64,000 bases of DNA from Salipaludibacillus daqingensis (GTDB taxonomy: Bacteria > Bacillota > Bacilli > Bacillales > Salisediminibacteriaceae), in NCBI RefSeq assembly GCF_029891575.1, contig NZ_JARZHF010000009.1:124001-188000 (forward strand), in the 5' to 3' direction. Position 1 is the first letter of the stretch. Each line of letters begins with the position of its first letter. The notes beneath the pieces are model-generated. The model searched no databases. It had not been told where the DNA came from and worked only from the letters and a program-made list of their open reading frames with translations. Below, in pieces: positions 1 through 8,266 of this stretch. The position numbers and the translations under genes are program-made.

Positions 1-1
1 A

Positions 2-727
2 ATTGTTGCTTACGACTTAAATACATTAGAAAAAGTCGAGGAATATCCTGTTGGAAATCATCCTGCTCACGTTACACTTTCCAAAGATGGGAAAACTGTC
101 ATTGTTACTAATTCTGGTGATAATACCGTTACGATTATCGATCGTTTTAACGGAGAATCATGGGATATTGATACAGGCGATTACCCTCATGGTGTGCGCA
201 TCTCACCAGATGAAAAGTTTGCTTATGTTGCCAACATGGATAGTGCTGATATTAGCATTATTGACGTAGAATTGAAAAAAGAAGTGGATAGAGTTCACGT
301 AGGTGACGGAGCCGTTCAAACTGGCTTTTCTCATGACGGGAAGTACGCCTTTGCTGGATTACATTTAGAAGATCAATTAGCTGTGATCGATTCCGAATCT
401 CAAGAACTTTTGAAAACGATTGAGGTTGGCGTTGGACCAGTTCAAATGTACGCTAGCTATGACAATGAATACGTTATCGTGGCCAATCAAGGTAGTGAAG
501 AAAGTCCGTCAGATACAGTATCGATCATCGATATCGAAACACTTGAAGTTGTTGAAGAAATACAAGTTGGTTTAGGGGCTCATGGCATAGTTATTTCTAA
601 AGACAGTCAGTATGCCTTTATTACAAACATGTTCGAAGACACGATTTCCGTTTTGGATTTAAAAACGTTCGAAGAAGTTAATCGCATCGATGTAGGCGCA
701 TCACCAAATGGAATATCTATCAATTAA
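2..727 (+). CDS. YVTN/YncE-like beta-propeller protein, 5' end missing
   Basis: The open frame enters from the left edge, so the N-terminus and any signal peptide are outside the window; about 241 residues are visible. They consist of repeated blades of roughly 40-45 residues, each with a V(D)VG-type turn followed by a YAF/YVAN-type strand and an S(I/V)IDxxxxE strand, for example VANMDSADISIIDVE and ITNMFEDTISVLDLK. This is the pattern of YVTN-family seven-bladed propellers such as YncE. These proteins are usually exported and bind partners or metals; the substrate cannot be told here. The gene ends with TAA at 725-727 and no clear terminator follows. Confidence 0.8.
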   Translation: MVAYDLNTLEKVEEYPVGNHPAHVTLSKDGKTVIVTNSGDNTVTIIDRFNGESWDIDTGDYPHGVRISPDEKFAYVANMDSADISIIDVELKKEVDRVHVGDGAVQTGFSHDGKYAFAGLHLEDQLAVIDSESQELLKTIEVGVGPVQMYASYDNEYVIVANQGSEESPSDTVSIIDIETLEVVEEIQVGLGAHGIVISKDSQYAFITNMFEDTISVLDLKTFEEVNRIDVGASPNGISIN

Positions 728-790
728 CTAGTCATTCTGAGGGGCGTCTAGTCGCAGAGCTTGCGTAAGTATTGGGAACTAAATCACTGA

Positions 791-862
791 GATAGTTCCT
801 TTCAGTTGCTATCGTCCGAGCGAAGGGAACTAAACAGTGGTCATAGTGCCACACGAGCGAGA
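791..862 (+). repeat. Copy A of a 72-bp dispersed intergenic repeat
   Basis: Aligned without gaps to the reverse complement of 42985-43056, 60 of 72 bases match by hand count. The most conserved parts are CCGAGCGAAGGGAA (816-829) and TGGTCATAGTGCC (838-850). The first 23 bases can fold as GATAG...CTATC. It lies between the propeller gene and a chemoreceptor gene and has no open frame of its own. Confidence 0.75.
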
Positions 863-989
863 TCGTGCCATTCACCCCTTTTCTCATACATACGACGAAT
901 TACTTTTGTTTTCAGCAAATTGTTCCACGGTACATTAAAATTCCTTCTCTCCATTCCTCCTTCACCAAATAAGTATCTAATAGTACTAT

Positions 990-1017
990 TTTCACAGATT
1001 TCAAAATATTGTATAAT
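990..1017 (+). promoter_or_regulatory. Candidate housekeeping promoter of the chemoreceptor gene
   Basis: A perfect TATAAT (1012-1017) is preceded at 16 bp by TTTCAC (990-995), a partial -35. It explains why the ATG at 1009 cannot be the start of the downstream gene: that ATG lies inside the -10 region. Confidence 0.55.
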
Positions 1018-1098
1018 GAGAGGGTTGATGTTATATTAAAATATCTTTACTACACTAAGCAATCTGCGTTCCCCCATAATGAGAGAGGAAGTGTTCGT

Positions 1099-2565
1099 TT
1101 GAACAGTATTGAACAATTACGTAATAAAACAATGCGTCAAAAAAATTCATTAGTTTATTATGTGTATAGTGCATCCTTATTAGTCGGTACCTTGGTTTCT
1201 TTTTTTACAGGAGAAATCTTACAGGGGTTGTGTCTAGGTATCCCTTTTGTACTCATGTCTTTGTATCATTGGACATCCCGTTTATCAGGGAAATTTGAAG
1301 CTAGTTTTCCGTTTGTTTTTGTACTTATATCTATTTCTTCTCATGTCGCAACAGCTCTAGTCACTGACACTACCATAACAAATATTTTCATGTTAATTTT
1401 TACTGTTTTACTCGCAGCGATGCATGGTAAGATCTCAGCTTTGGTTTTAAAAACGTTGTTGTCTGGGGGCGTTATTTACCTCATTATCCAAAACTTTGCC
1501 TACCCCGAAACACTTGAGGCAAGTTTACTAACATTTATGTTTGTCACTCTTTTGTATACCATGACACTTTTTATTTTAAGTTATATCAATAACAAGAGAA
1601 ATTTAGAAACGGAACAAATGGTTCTTCATCAAACAGAAGCAATGCAGCAGCAAAAAGAAGCGAAAGAACATGTTCAAACACAAGCAGAAAGGATAGCAGA
1701 GAATTTAGCGAAAATTTTTGATCAAACAGAAGTAAGTTTGGATTCACAAAACCAAGTTCTCACTGTCATCCACGAATTAACTTCTGGAAGTGAACAACAA
1801 AACGAAGAGATTTCCCAAATAGCTCAAATTTTATCGGAAAACACAGAACTAATGGAAAATATTTATCACTCTTCTATTGAATTAAAAGACAAAACGTCCG
1901 CTAACAGCCAACTATCTACAAGCGGATCGGATAGTCTAACTAAATTAACTACTGAAATGAATCGTTTTAAAGAAGAAATGGTTTCTTTGACACAAACTTT
2001 CAGTGAATTAACTGTAAAAATAGACGAAACAAACAGCATGACTACGAGTATAAAGGACATTACAGAACAAACGAACTTATTAGCTCTCAATGCATCAATA
2101 GAAGCAGCCAGGGCTGGAGAAGCAGGAAAAGGGTTTGCTGTTGTTGCTGAAGAAATTCGTAAGCTCGCTACAAACACGGAGTCCATCACGAAATCGATGA
2201 CAATGAATTTACTTAGCATTAAATCAGTCAGCCAAGATGCATCAAAGAAAATTGAACAAAACAACGAATCCATTGATCGCAATGTCTCCATGGCAGAAAC
2301 AGCATCAGGTTATTTCAAACAAATCAATGGTTCATTACAAGAGTTAACAGAACAAATGGATGACTTTACAACTTTTACGTCGAAATCCAAAGATGGGATA
2401 CGTACGATTGAACATTCTACAAATAGTTTCGCAGCATTGTTAGAAGAAGCTTCTGCATCTTTTGAAGAAATGAATGCATCTCTTGAAACCGTTATTCACG
2501 AAAACAAATTAGTTGGTGATTTAATTGGAGAAACAACCAAGTCATCTCAGCGTTTGGTAATTTAA
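1099..2565 (+). CDS. Methyl-accepting chemotaxis protein with multi-span N-terminal membrane sensor
   Basis: The C-terminal half carries the highly conserved MCP hairpin tip ([20 protein letters not shown], about residues 335-355), which contacts CheA and CheW in receptor arrays. The first ~170 residues have about six hydrophobic segments and no large extracellular ligand domain, so sensing is probably within or near the membrane. A coiled coil rich in Q and E follows. I chose TTG at 1099 (488 aa) because it sits 6-7 bp after AGAGGAAG; the upstream in-frame ATG at 1009 overlaps the -10 box. Ligand unknown. No chemotaxis genes are nearby. Confidence 0.85.
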   Translation: MNSIEQLRNKTMRQKNSLVYYVYSASLLVGTLVSFFTGEILQGLCLGIPFVLMSLYHWTSRLSGKFEASFPFVFVLISISSHVATALVTDTTITNIFMLIFTVLLAAMHGKISALVLKTLLSGGVIYLIIQNFAYPETLEASLLTFMFVTLLYTMTLFILSYINNKRNLETEQMVLHQTEAMQQQKEAKEHVQTQAERIAENLAKIFDQTEVSLDSQNQVLTVIHELTSGSEQQNEEISQIAQILSENTELMENIYHSSIELKDKTSANSQLSTSGSDSLTKLTTEMNRFKEEMVSLTQTFSELTVKIDETNSMTTSIKDITEQTNLLALNASIEAARAGEAGKGFAVVAEEIRKLATNTESITKSMTMNLLSIKSVSQDASKKIEQNNESIDRNVSMAETASGYFKQINGSLQELTEQMDDFTTFTSKSKDGIRTIEHSTNSFAALLEEASASFEEMNASLETVIHENKLVGDLIGETTKSSQRLVI

Positions 2566-2602
2566 TAACTAACTTATGATTATCTTTTTATAGCAAAAGA
2601 TT

Positions 2603-2628
2603 GTTTATTATTCCTTTATTTGTGGTAC
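2603..2628 (+). promoter_or_regulatory. Candidate sigma-B-type promoter for the YdaT-like gene
   Basis: GTTTAT (2603-2608), 14 bp, then TGGTAC (2623-2628) resembles the sigma-B consensus GTTTAA-N12-15-GGGTAT (5/6 and 4/6). B. subtilis ydaT is known to belong to the general stress regulon, so this is plausible but unproven. Confidence 0.4.
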
Positions 2629-2662
2629 ATACAAAACACATCTTAAAGGAGGTGTTCCATTT

Positions 2663-3127
2663 ATGCCATGGGATACAAATGATTACCCTGAATCCTTAAA
2701 AAACTTAAATACACCTATACGAAAAAAAGCGATTGAAATCGCAAATGCTATGGTTGACGAAGGATATAAAGAAGGGCAAGCCATACCTATTGCAACAGAG
2801 CAAGCAAAAGAATGGTATGAAAATGCTAGTAAGAAAGAGATCAATCGTATGACGAATAAAACAAACGAGAAGTTAACAGAACATGATGGAGAAAAGGACG
2901 AATCAAACTCCCGCCCAGAACTTCTAGATAAAGGGGAACATGTTTATCCGCATGATAACGGTTGGGCAGTGCAAGCAGAAGATGCCAAACAACCGTCTCA
3001 CGTTTTTGATAATAAAAAGGATGCGATTTCGCGAGCACGTGAAATTGCTAAAAAGAAAGAAACCCATTTAGTCGTTCATTTAGGTGATGGATCCGTTCAA
3101 CAAAAACAATCCTATGACGAAAAATAG
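2663..3127 (+). CDS. ydaT: YdaT-like DUF2188 protein
   Basis: A 154-residue soluble, highly charged protein. The N-terminal ~55 residues (MPWDTNDYPESLKNL...KKAIEIANAMVDEG) match the opening of B. subtilis YdaT. The C-terminal ~60 residues form a DUF2188 module (HVYPHDNGWAVQAEDAKQ...AISRAREIAKKK), a small alpha/beta fold found singly in other Bacillus proteins, including the one at 31200-31400. The molecular function is unknown; the B. subtilis gene is stress-induced. The ATG lies 9 bp after AAAGGAGG, a near-perfect ribosome binding site. A strong hairpin terminator follows directly, so it is monocistronic. Confidence 0.8.
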   Translation: MPWDTNDYPESLKNLNTPIRKKAIEIANAMVDEGYKEGQAIPIATEQAKEWYENASKKEINRMTNKTNEKLTEHDGEKDESNSRPELLDKGEHVYPHDNGWAVQAEDAKQPSHVFDNKKDAISRAREIAKKKETHLVVHLGDGSVQQKQSYDEK

Positions 3128-3159
3128 AAGGTAGCTATTGGCTGCCTTCTACTTTTTTA
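3126..3159 (+). terminator. Rho-independent terminator after the YdaT-like gene
   Basis: A 10-bp stem (3126-3135 with 3141-3150, one G-U pair), 5-nt loop, then a T-rich run. Confidence 0.85.
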
Positions 3160-3208
3160 GAATCTGATACTTTAGGATATTGTTAGATTTGGTCAAGTAA
3201 TTATTTAT

Positions 3209-3340
3209 ATGCAGTTATCTGGTTGTTTCTTTTCCATTCTCATCTTTGCTGGATATGTATTAATTAACGTTAAAATTCTTGAATACCTAAAACGAACAGG
3301 CTATATTGATGAAAACATAGCAAATCTTCTCAATCAATAA
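3209..3340 (+). CDS. Possible 43-residue membrane protein (weak call)
   Basis: ATG at 3209 opens a 43-codon frame whose first ~20 residues are hydrophobic (SGCFFSILIFAGYVLINV) followed by a charged amphipathic tail (KILEYLKRTGYIDENIANLL). The residue pattern looks protein-like, but there is no convincing ribosome binding site and no relative that I recognise. It could equally be a gene remnant. It fills most of an otherwise empty 300-bp gap. Confidence 0.3.
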   Translation: MQLSGCFFSILIFAGYVLINVKILEYLKRTGYIDENIANLLNQ

Positions 3341-3370
3341 AAAAGCCGCAGAAAATTATTTAATCTGCGG
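3341..3370 (-). terminator. Terminator for mqnB-mqnD
   Basis: On the minus strand CCGCAGA (from 3370) pairs with TCTGCGG, followed by a run of T. It lies 72 bp past the mqnD stop codon. Confidence 0.8.
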
Positions 3371-3441
3371 GTAATCACCATGCGAATTTATTTGTCTCGT
3401 TCATCAATATCCAAATCATCATCCTTTTATAAACTTCGCAG

Positions 3442-4278
3442 TTAGTCTCTCAATTTTTTCATATCAAATGCTGGTATAAGACCTTCTTTCGCCGCTCTAC
3501 CTAGCAATGATTCCACAGCAGCATACCCTTTCTCACCTAACTCACCCGTAAATTCATTTACATATAAATCAATATGGTTTTTGGCAACTTCTGTCGACAT
3601 TTCCTGAGCATGTTCCATCACATAATCCATCGAAGCATCAGGTTTGTCCCACGCATACTGAACAGAACTCTGAATCCACTCGGTTAACTCCTGTTTTTTC
3701 CCTAGTGATCGCTTGGCAATAATTGCACCTAATGGTATTGGAAACCCAGTATCCTCTTCCCACCAGTCACCTAGATCAACGAGCAAATCAAGGCCATAAT
3801 CTATATACGTAAATCGAGCTTCATGGATAACGAGCCCTGCGTCTACCCTACCTTCTTTCACAGCTGGCATAATTTCATGAAACGGCATGACCTTTATTTT
3901 CCCTACTCCATCAGGAATTTTTTGTGACGTCCATAAACGAAATAACATATAAGCGGTTGATTTATCACTTGGTACGGCAACCGTTTTTCCAACAAGATTT
4001 TCTGGACTCCCATTTCCACCACTCGTCAAAACTAATGGGCCACACCCTCTACCTAATGCCCCTCCACAAGGAATGAGACGATAATCATCAATCACATACG
4101 GTAATGCAGCAAAAGAAATTTTCATTACTTCTGGTCCCTCTAAATCCATCGCCCAATAATTTGTTTTATCAATATCAGCATACGTCACGTCAAGTTGTGG
4201 CGCTCCGTCTATGAGTCCATGTGTCCAAGCATGAAAAACAAAGGTATCGTTAGGACAAGGGGAAAAAGCTAATTTCAT
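3442..4278 (-). CDS. mqnD: 1,4-dihydroxy-6-naphthoate synthase MqnD
   Basis: MqnD converts cyclic dehypoxanthine futalosine to 1,4-dihydroxy-6-naphthoate in the futalosine route to menaquinone. The 278-residue length and the periplasmic-binding-protein-like fold are normal for the family. The N-terminal signature LAFSPCPNDTFVFHAW and the later GRGCGPLVL segment are typical. Its ATG directly abuts the TAA of mqnB, and AGGAGG lies 8 bp upstream within the end of mqnB, so the two are translationally linked. The other enzymes of the route (MqnA, MqnC, MqnE) are not in the window. Cytoplasmic. Confidence 0.9.
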   Translation of the reverse strand: MKLAFSPCPNDTFVFHAWTHGLIDGAPQLDVTYADIDKTNYWAMDLEGPEVMKISFAALPYVIDDYRLIPCGGALGRGCGPLVLTSGGNGSPENLVGKTVAVPSDKSTAYMLFRLWTSQKIPDGVGKIKVMPFHEIMPAVKEGRVDAGLVIHEARFTYIDYGLDLLVDLGDWWEEDTGFPIPLGAIIAKRSLGKKQELTEWIQSSVQYAWDKPDASMDYVMEHAQEMSTEVAKNHIDLYVNEFTGELGEKGYAAVESLLGRAAKEGLIPAFDMKKLRD

Positions 4279-4956
4279 TTAAAAAACCTCCTTAAGAATT
4301 GTACTAACTCCCGTTAATGATATAAGAGCTTCGCTAATTTTCCAGGAATCTCGGTCTCTCGGACCAACAGGGTTCGATATTGTCCGAATTTCGTAACAAG
4401 GGATATTATGTATTTGAGCAGCAGTACACACTCCGAAACCTTCCATTGCTTCTGCTGCGGCTCCAGGAACTTGATTTTCTAAAAGCTCTAACGTTTTGGT
4501 TGTCCCTGTCACCATCGATCTCGTTAATATTGGTCCGTAATAAGCTCGCACGTCTGTGTTATTGTTAATTCTATCAACTATTTTCATCGCCATTTCTTCA
4601 TCACATGTAAAACTGGATTGTCCAAACCCAAGCTCTTCAATCGGTTTGAAACCTTCAGCAGACTCTGCCCCCAAGTCAGCTGCAATCATTTTTGAAGCAA
4701 CAACAGCATCTCCAATTCTTGCTACTTTAGGAAATCCGCCTGCGACCCCCATATTAACAACAACATCATACGAACTTTTATGGAGGAATTCCGCTGTTTT
4801 TGCCGCTGCGAACATCGGTCCTACACCAATTGTTTCCACGTGAAAACGAGGATCATCTCCAATCCCTTTCAAAATGGCTTGTTTCTCTGCTTCCACAGAA
4901 GTAACAACAAGAACCGATCTTACTTCATTGTTCCATTTGACATTATTTTTTATCAT
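4279..4956 (-). CDS. mqnB: Futalosine hydrolase MqnB
   Basis: A nucleoside phosphorylase/hydrolase-fold enzyme that removes the base from futalosine (or aminodeoxyfutalosine), giving dehypoxanthine futalosine. Visible family features are SVLVVTSVEAEKQAI near the N-terminus, the glycine-rich NMGVAGGFP, and a C-terminal segment with EAMEGFGV, resembling the substrate-binding ME(G/A) of MTA/SAH nucleosidases. I chose the ATG at 4956 (225 aa) because AAGGGAG lies about 9 bp upstream; an in-frame ATG at 4983 would add nine residues but has no good ribosome binding site. First gene of a two-gene operon with mqnD. Confidence 0.88.
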   Translation of the reverse strand: MIKNNVKWNNEVRSVLVVTSVEAEKQAILKGIGDDPRFHVETIGVGPMFAAAKTAEFLHKSSYDVVVNMGVAGGFPKVARIGDAVVASKMIAADLGAESAEGFKPIEELGFGQSSFTCDEEMAMKIVDRINNNTDVRAYYGPILTRSMVTGTTKTLELLENQVPGAAAEAMEGFGVCTAAQIHNIPCYEIRTISNPVGPRDRDSWKISEALISLTGVSTILKEVF

Positions 4957-5123
4957 TATTAAAAGCTCCCTTTTACCATTCATCTTTTTCTAGTTTACCA
5001 ATCTCTAGCAAAAGATGAAAGCAATGACGTATGGCATAATTTAACAAATGAAAAAGAAGTTATATAGTTTTGCAGATAGGGTAAAGAGATAAGACTGATT
5101 AGTACTTTTGTGCTTAAATAGTT

Positions 5124-5129
5124 TATAAT
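5124..5129 (+). promoter_or_regulatory. Candidate -10 box of the pgs operon
   Basis: A TATAAT lies 38 bp before the pgsB start. No good -35 is visible, so an activator may be required. Confidence 0.4.
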
Positions 5130-5167
5130 AGTAATGTATTTTTCGCCTATTAGGAGGTTAATAACCA

Positions 5168-6430
5168 GTGAATGAACTTATTTATTTATCATTTTTTGCT
5201 GCGATTGTTTTATACATCGGATTTCGTGAACGCAGCAAGCTCGAACGAAATATTCAACGTATCCCAACAAGAATTCTTGTCAACGGCGTTAGAGGAAAGT
5301 CGACTGTGACGAGGTTAATTATGGGAATAATCAAAGAAAATAAACAGCGAGTAGCAGGTAAAACAACAGGAACATCTCCTAGATTGTTTTATTGGGATAA
5401 AGAAGAAGAAGAACCAATTGTTCGAAGTTTACAAGGTGCAAATATCTCAGAACAAAAACAAATTACCAAACAAGTCGCTCGAAAAAATGTGGACACGTTT
5501 GTAACAGAATGCATGGCCGTCAATCCTGACTATCAAACTATTTTTCAAGACCGTTTAGTGAAAGCGAATATTACGGTCATCACAAACGTGATGGAAGACC
5601 ATTTAGATGTTATGGGTCCAACAATCAAACAGATTGCTGAAGCCTTTGGGCGCACGATCCCTTATAACGGGTATTTAGTTATTCCACCATCAACGTACCA
5701 GCGCTATTTCAAAAAAATTGCTGATAGTCGTGGCACAAAAGTAGTCGTTGCGGATCCTAGTTTAATAGAAGAAAGTTATTTGACTAAATTTCCATTCATG
5801 ATGTTTGCAGAAAACGCAGCTTTTGGACTAGCTGTGGCTGATATTCTTGGAATTGACCATGAAGTAGCGCTTAGAGGCATGTTAAATGCTCCTGTCGATC
5901 CAGGTGCCATGAGAGTTCATCAATTTGGTCTCTCATCTTCTCCAAGCTATTTCTTTAATGGGTTCGCTGCAAATGACGCAACGTCCACCATTAATATTTG
6001 GAACAAAATACAAGAACAAGATTATCCTTCTGACAACAAGGTTGTCATGATGAATTGCCGCGATGATCGTGTAGACCGTACTATACAATTTGCTGAAGAA
6101 GTACTTCCTAAGTTTGATATGGATACGCTTATCTTAACGGGAAAAGGTGTATCACCTATTCTACAAGCGATTGAAGATGGCAACCTTAACGTAAGCAACT
6201 TAATTAATCTAGAAAAAGAACCTACGAAAACCGTATTAGACCATATCAAGCAACTACCAAGTGAAAGCATGATATATGGTATTGGAAATATTCACGGTGG
6301 TGGTCAAGAAATTGCTGAAGCTATCGAACAGCTAGATTTAGAAAGTGTTAGAATTGCTAATTACAATTCAAAAGTTAGGCCACGCAAAACAACGATTAAA
6401 AAGCAAGGTTCTTATGCGCAAACACCTTGA
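5168..6430 (+). CDS. pgsB: Poly-gamma-glutamate synthase subunit PgsB/CapB
   Basis: PgsB is the ATP-dependent amide ligase that extends the gamma-linked glutamate chain at the membrane, in complex with PgsC and PgsA. The 420-residue protein starts with one transmembrane anchor (about residues 3-19), then the P-loop NGVRGKSTVTR (residues 39-49), and a Mur-ligase-like core with VTNVMEDHLDVMG. GTG start, with AGGAGG about 11 bp upstream. The C-terminal ~25 residues are basic (KVRPRKTTIKKQ) and may touch the membrane. First gene of pgsB-pgsC-pgsA-capD. The polymer may be capsule, secreted slime or an acidic wall component. Confidence 0.93.
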   Translation: MNELIYLSFFAAIVLYIGFRERSKLERNIQRIPTRILVNGVRGKSTVTRLIMGIIKENKQRVAGKTTGTSPRLFYWDKEEEEPIVRSLQGANISEQKQITKQVARKNVDTFVTECMAVNPDYQTIFQDRLVKANITVITNVMEDHLDVMGPTIKQIAEAFGRTIPYNGYLVIPPSTYQRYFKKIADSRGTKVVVADPSLIEESYLTKFPFMMFAENAAFGLAVADILGIDHEVALRGMLNAPVDPGAMRVHQFGLSSSPSYFFNGFAANDATSTINIWNKIQEQDYPSDNKVVMMNCRDDRVDRTIQFAEEVLPKFDMDTLILTGKGVSPILQAIEDGNLNVSNLINLEKEPTKTVLDHIKQLPSESMIYGIGNIHGGGQEIAEAIEQLDLESVRIANYNSKVRPRKTTIKKQGSYAQTP

Positions 6431-6488
6431 TGGAAGTTTATAAATATTCGGTATGTTTAAAGTTAAATTTTAAGGAGTTGGCAGACAC

Positions 6489-6947
6489 GTGTTTGGAACA
6501 GATTTATATATCGCAATTGTTATAGGTGTTTTATTATCGCTACTGTATGCAGAAAAAACAGGAGTCGTACCTTCTGGTTTAGTCGTCCCTGGCTATTTAG
6601 CGCTCGTTTTTGATCAATTAATGTATGTTGTCGTTGTCGGGATGATCAGTTTATTAACTTACGTTATTGTTACACAATTGTTAACAAGAATAACGGTTTT
6701 ATATGGCAGACGAAAGTTTGCTGCGATGCTAACCGTTGGTATTTTAATGAAAATGGGGATGGATTATGCCTATGGTTCTCCATTTGGGATCCCCTTTGAA
6801 GCGATGGAACTTCGAGGGATAGGGGTTATCGTCCCCGGCTTAATTGCTAATTCAATTCAAAAACAAGGTGTGTTCCCAACCTTCTCATCTACGTTTGTTA
6901 TCTCATTCTTTACTTTTGTTATTATTACAATTTATCACTTGTTTTAG
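6489..6947 (+). CDS. pgsC: Poly-gamma-glutamate synthase membrane subunit PgsC/CapC
   Basis: A 152-residue integral membrane protein with four to five hydrophobic helices and the family segments EKTGVVPSGLVVPGYLAL and GIGVIVPGLIANSIQKQG, each a conserved VP-G turn. It is the membrane partner of PgsB in polymer synthesis and export. The length is normal (about 150). GTG start at 6489 with AAGGAG upstream. It lies 58 bp after pgsB and 17 bp before pgsA. Confidence 0.92.
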   Translation: MFGTDLYIAIVIGVLLSLLYAEKTGVVPSGLVVPGYLALVFDQLMYVVVVGMISLLTYVIVTQLLTRITVLYGRRKFAAMLTVGILMKMGMDYAYGSPFGIPFEAMELRGIGVIVPGLIANSIQKQGVFPTFSSTFVISFFTFVIITIYHLF

Positions 6948-6964
6948 AGTAGGAGCGTTTATAA

Positions 6965-8266
6965 ATGTCGAAAGAATTATCTTTTAAAGAAAAAATGAAA
7001 TTGATGCAAATGCGTCATCGCGAAAAAGCATTGTCGCATTCTCTCATTGCTATTATCATCTTAGCAATTCCTTTTTTTGGTCATCAATGGTTATTTTCAG
7101 CAGAAGCTCCTTCGAACACGAGACCAGATAATGTGGAATATCGAATGTCGATGGTTGGCGATATGATGTTAGGTAGGCACGTACACGATGCTGCCGTTCG
7201 AAGTGGTGAACATGTTGGGCGAACGTTTGATTATGTAACACCTTTTTTTCAAGAGTCTGATTATGTAACTGGTAATTTTGAGTCCCCTATATTGGATCCT
7301 TATCATGAAAGGTATGACGATTCAGATGATCCAGATATCCCAGATTTTTCTACATTGAAGTCTGATTCAGAATTAGACAACAAAGACATTCATTTTTATG
7401 CTGAACCTTGGGCAATTGAGGCCCTTGAAAAAGCAGGTTTTGATAGTGTTACTCTCGCAAATAACCATGCCCTAGATTACGGGGACTTATCTCTAGAGGA
7501 TACATTGGAACATTTCGCTGATTCTTCAATACAAACTCTTGGGATTGGAGATGCGATTAATTTAGATGAAGATGAAATAGAAGACGGCGCAGTTGACGCG
7601 GCAGAAGTATCTTTCTTTGATATTAATGACAACACTCGAGCAGGGATAATCGGATATACAGAAGTAAAAACTCGAGGTTTTGATGCTAGAGAACACGTTG
7701 GTGGAGTCTTAACGTATGAAGAAATTGGAGAACTAAGATCTAGAATAGAAAATGCTAAACTCCCTGAAGAAGAAGGTGGCGGTGGTGCTGACATTATCAT
7801 TGTCCATGTGCATTGGGGAGACGAATATCAAGTAGGTTTTAATGAAGATCAAGAAGAAAAAGCTCAATTTTTAACGAACTATGGTGCAGACATCATTGTC
7901 GGCCATCATTCCCATGTCCTTGAGCCAATTACGATTGTGGAAGGTATTGATGGAAATAAATCGATTGTCATGAACAGTTTAGGAAATTTCGTTTTTGACC
8001 AAGGATGGTCACGTACGAAGGAGTCCGCTATCGCTCAACTAGATTTTCTTGATAATGGATCTAAGCAACTTTCCTTTGTTCCGTTGCATATTACAGATAC
8101 ACGTCCAAAAGAAACTTTCGGTTTGATGAAACCCTATCAGGATTTCAGGATTTTTCGAACGCTAAGGAAAGAATTGGAAAATGACAAGTGGTCCGTTCAG
8201 GACGGTCGATTAATTATCGATTTAGACGAGGCTGGGGTCCTGGAAGGAGTGGACATCACATCATGA
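6965..8266 (+). CDS. pgsA: Poly-gamma-glutamate export/synthesis protein PgsA/CapA
   Basis: A 433-residue protein with a basic cytoplasmic N-terminus, one transmembrane helix (about residues 26-45) and an extracellular calcineurin-like metallophosphatase-fold domain of the CapA type: MVGDMMLGRHV near residue 62, VTLANNHALDYG, and VHVHWGDEYQ...VGHHSHVLEP. CapA proteins are needed for polymer synthesis and transport; any enzymatic activity is not established. An unusually acidic stretch (DLDEDEIEDGAVDAAE) interrupts the domain, consistent with a protein exposed to salt or high pH. Its stop overlaps the capD start (ATGA). Confidence 0.92.
   Translation: MSKELSFKEKMKLMQMRHREKALSHSLIAIIILAIPFFGHQWLFSAEAPSNTRPDNVEYRMSMVGDMMLGRHVHDAAVRSGEHVGRTFDYVTPFFQESDYVTGNFESPILDPYHERYDDSDDPDIPDFSTLKSDSELDNKDIHFYAEPWAIEALEKAGFDSVTLANNHALDYGDLSLEDTLEHFADSSIQTLGIGDAINLDEDEIEDGAVDAAEVSFFDINDNTRAGIIGYTEVKTRGFDAREHVGGVLTYEEIGELRSRIENAKLPEEEGGGGADIIIVHVHWGDEYQVGFNEDQEEKAQFLTNYGADIIVGHHSHVLEPITIVEGIDGNKSIVMNSLGNFVFDQGWSRTKESAIAQLDFLDNGSKQLSFVPLHITDTRPKETFGLMKPYQDFRIFRTLRKELENDKWSVQDGRLIIDLDEAGVLEGVDITS

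Noticed and set aside
806-1039. A 77-codon open frame after the propeller gene
   Set aside because: It spans the dispersed repeat and the promoter, has no ribosome binding site and an unnatural composition.
1009-1098. An upstream in-frame ATG that would lengthen the chemoreceptor by 30 residues
   Set aside because: The ATG is embedded in the TATAAT promoter box and lacks a ribosome binding site; TTG at 1099 has one.
1866-2291. A 141-codon frame antisense to the chemoreceptor gene
   Set aside because: It mirrors the periodic codon bias of the coiled coil; a shadow of the real gene.
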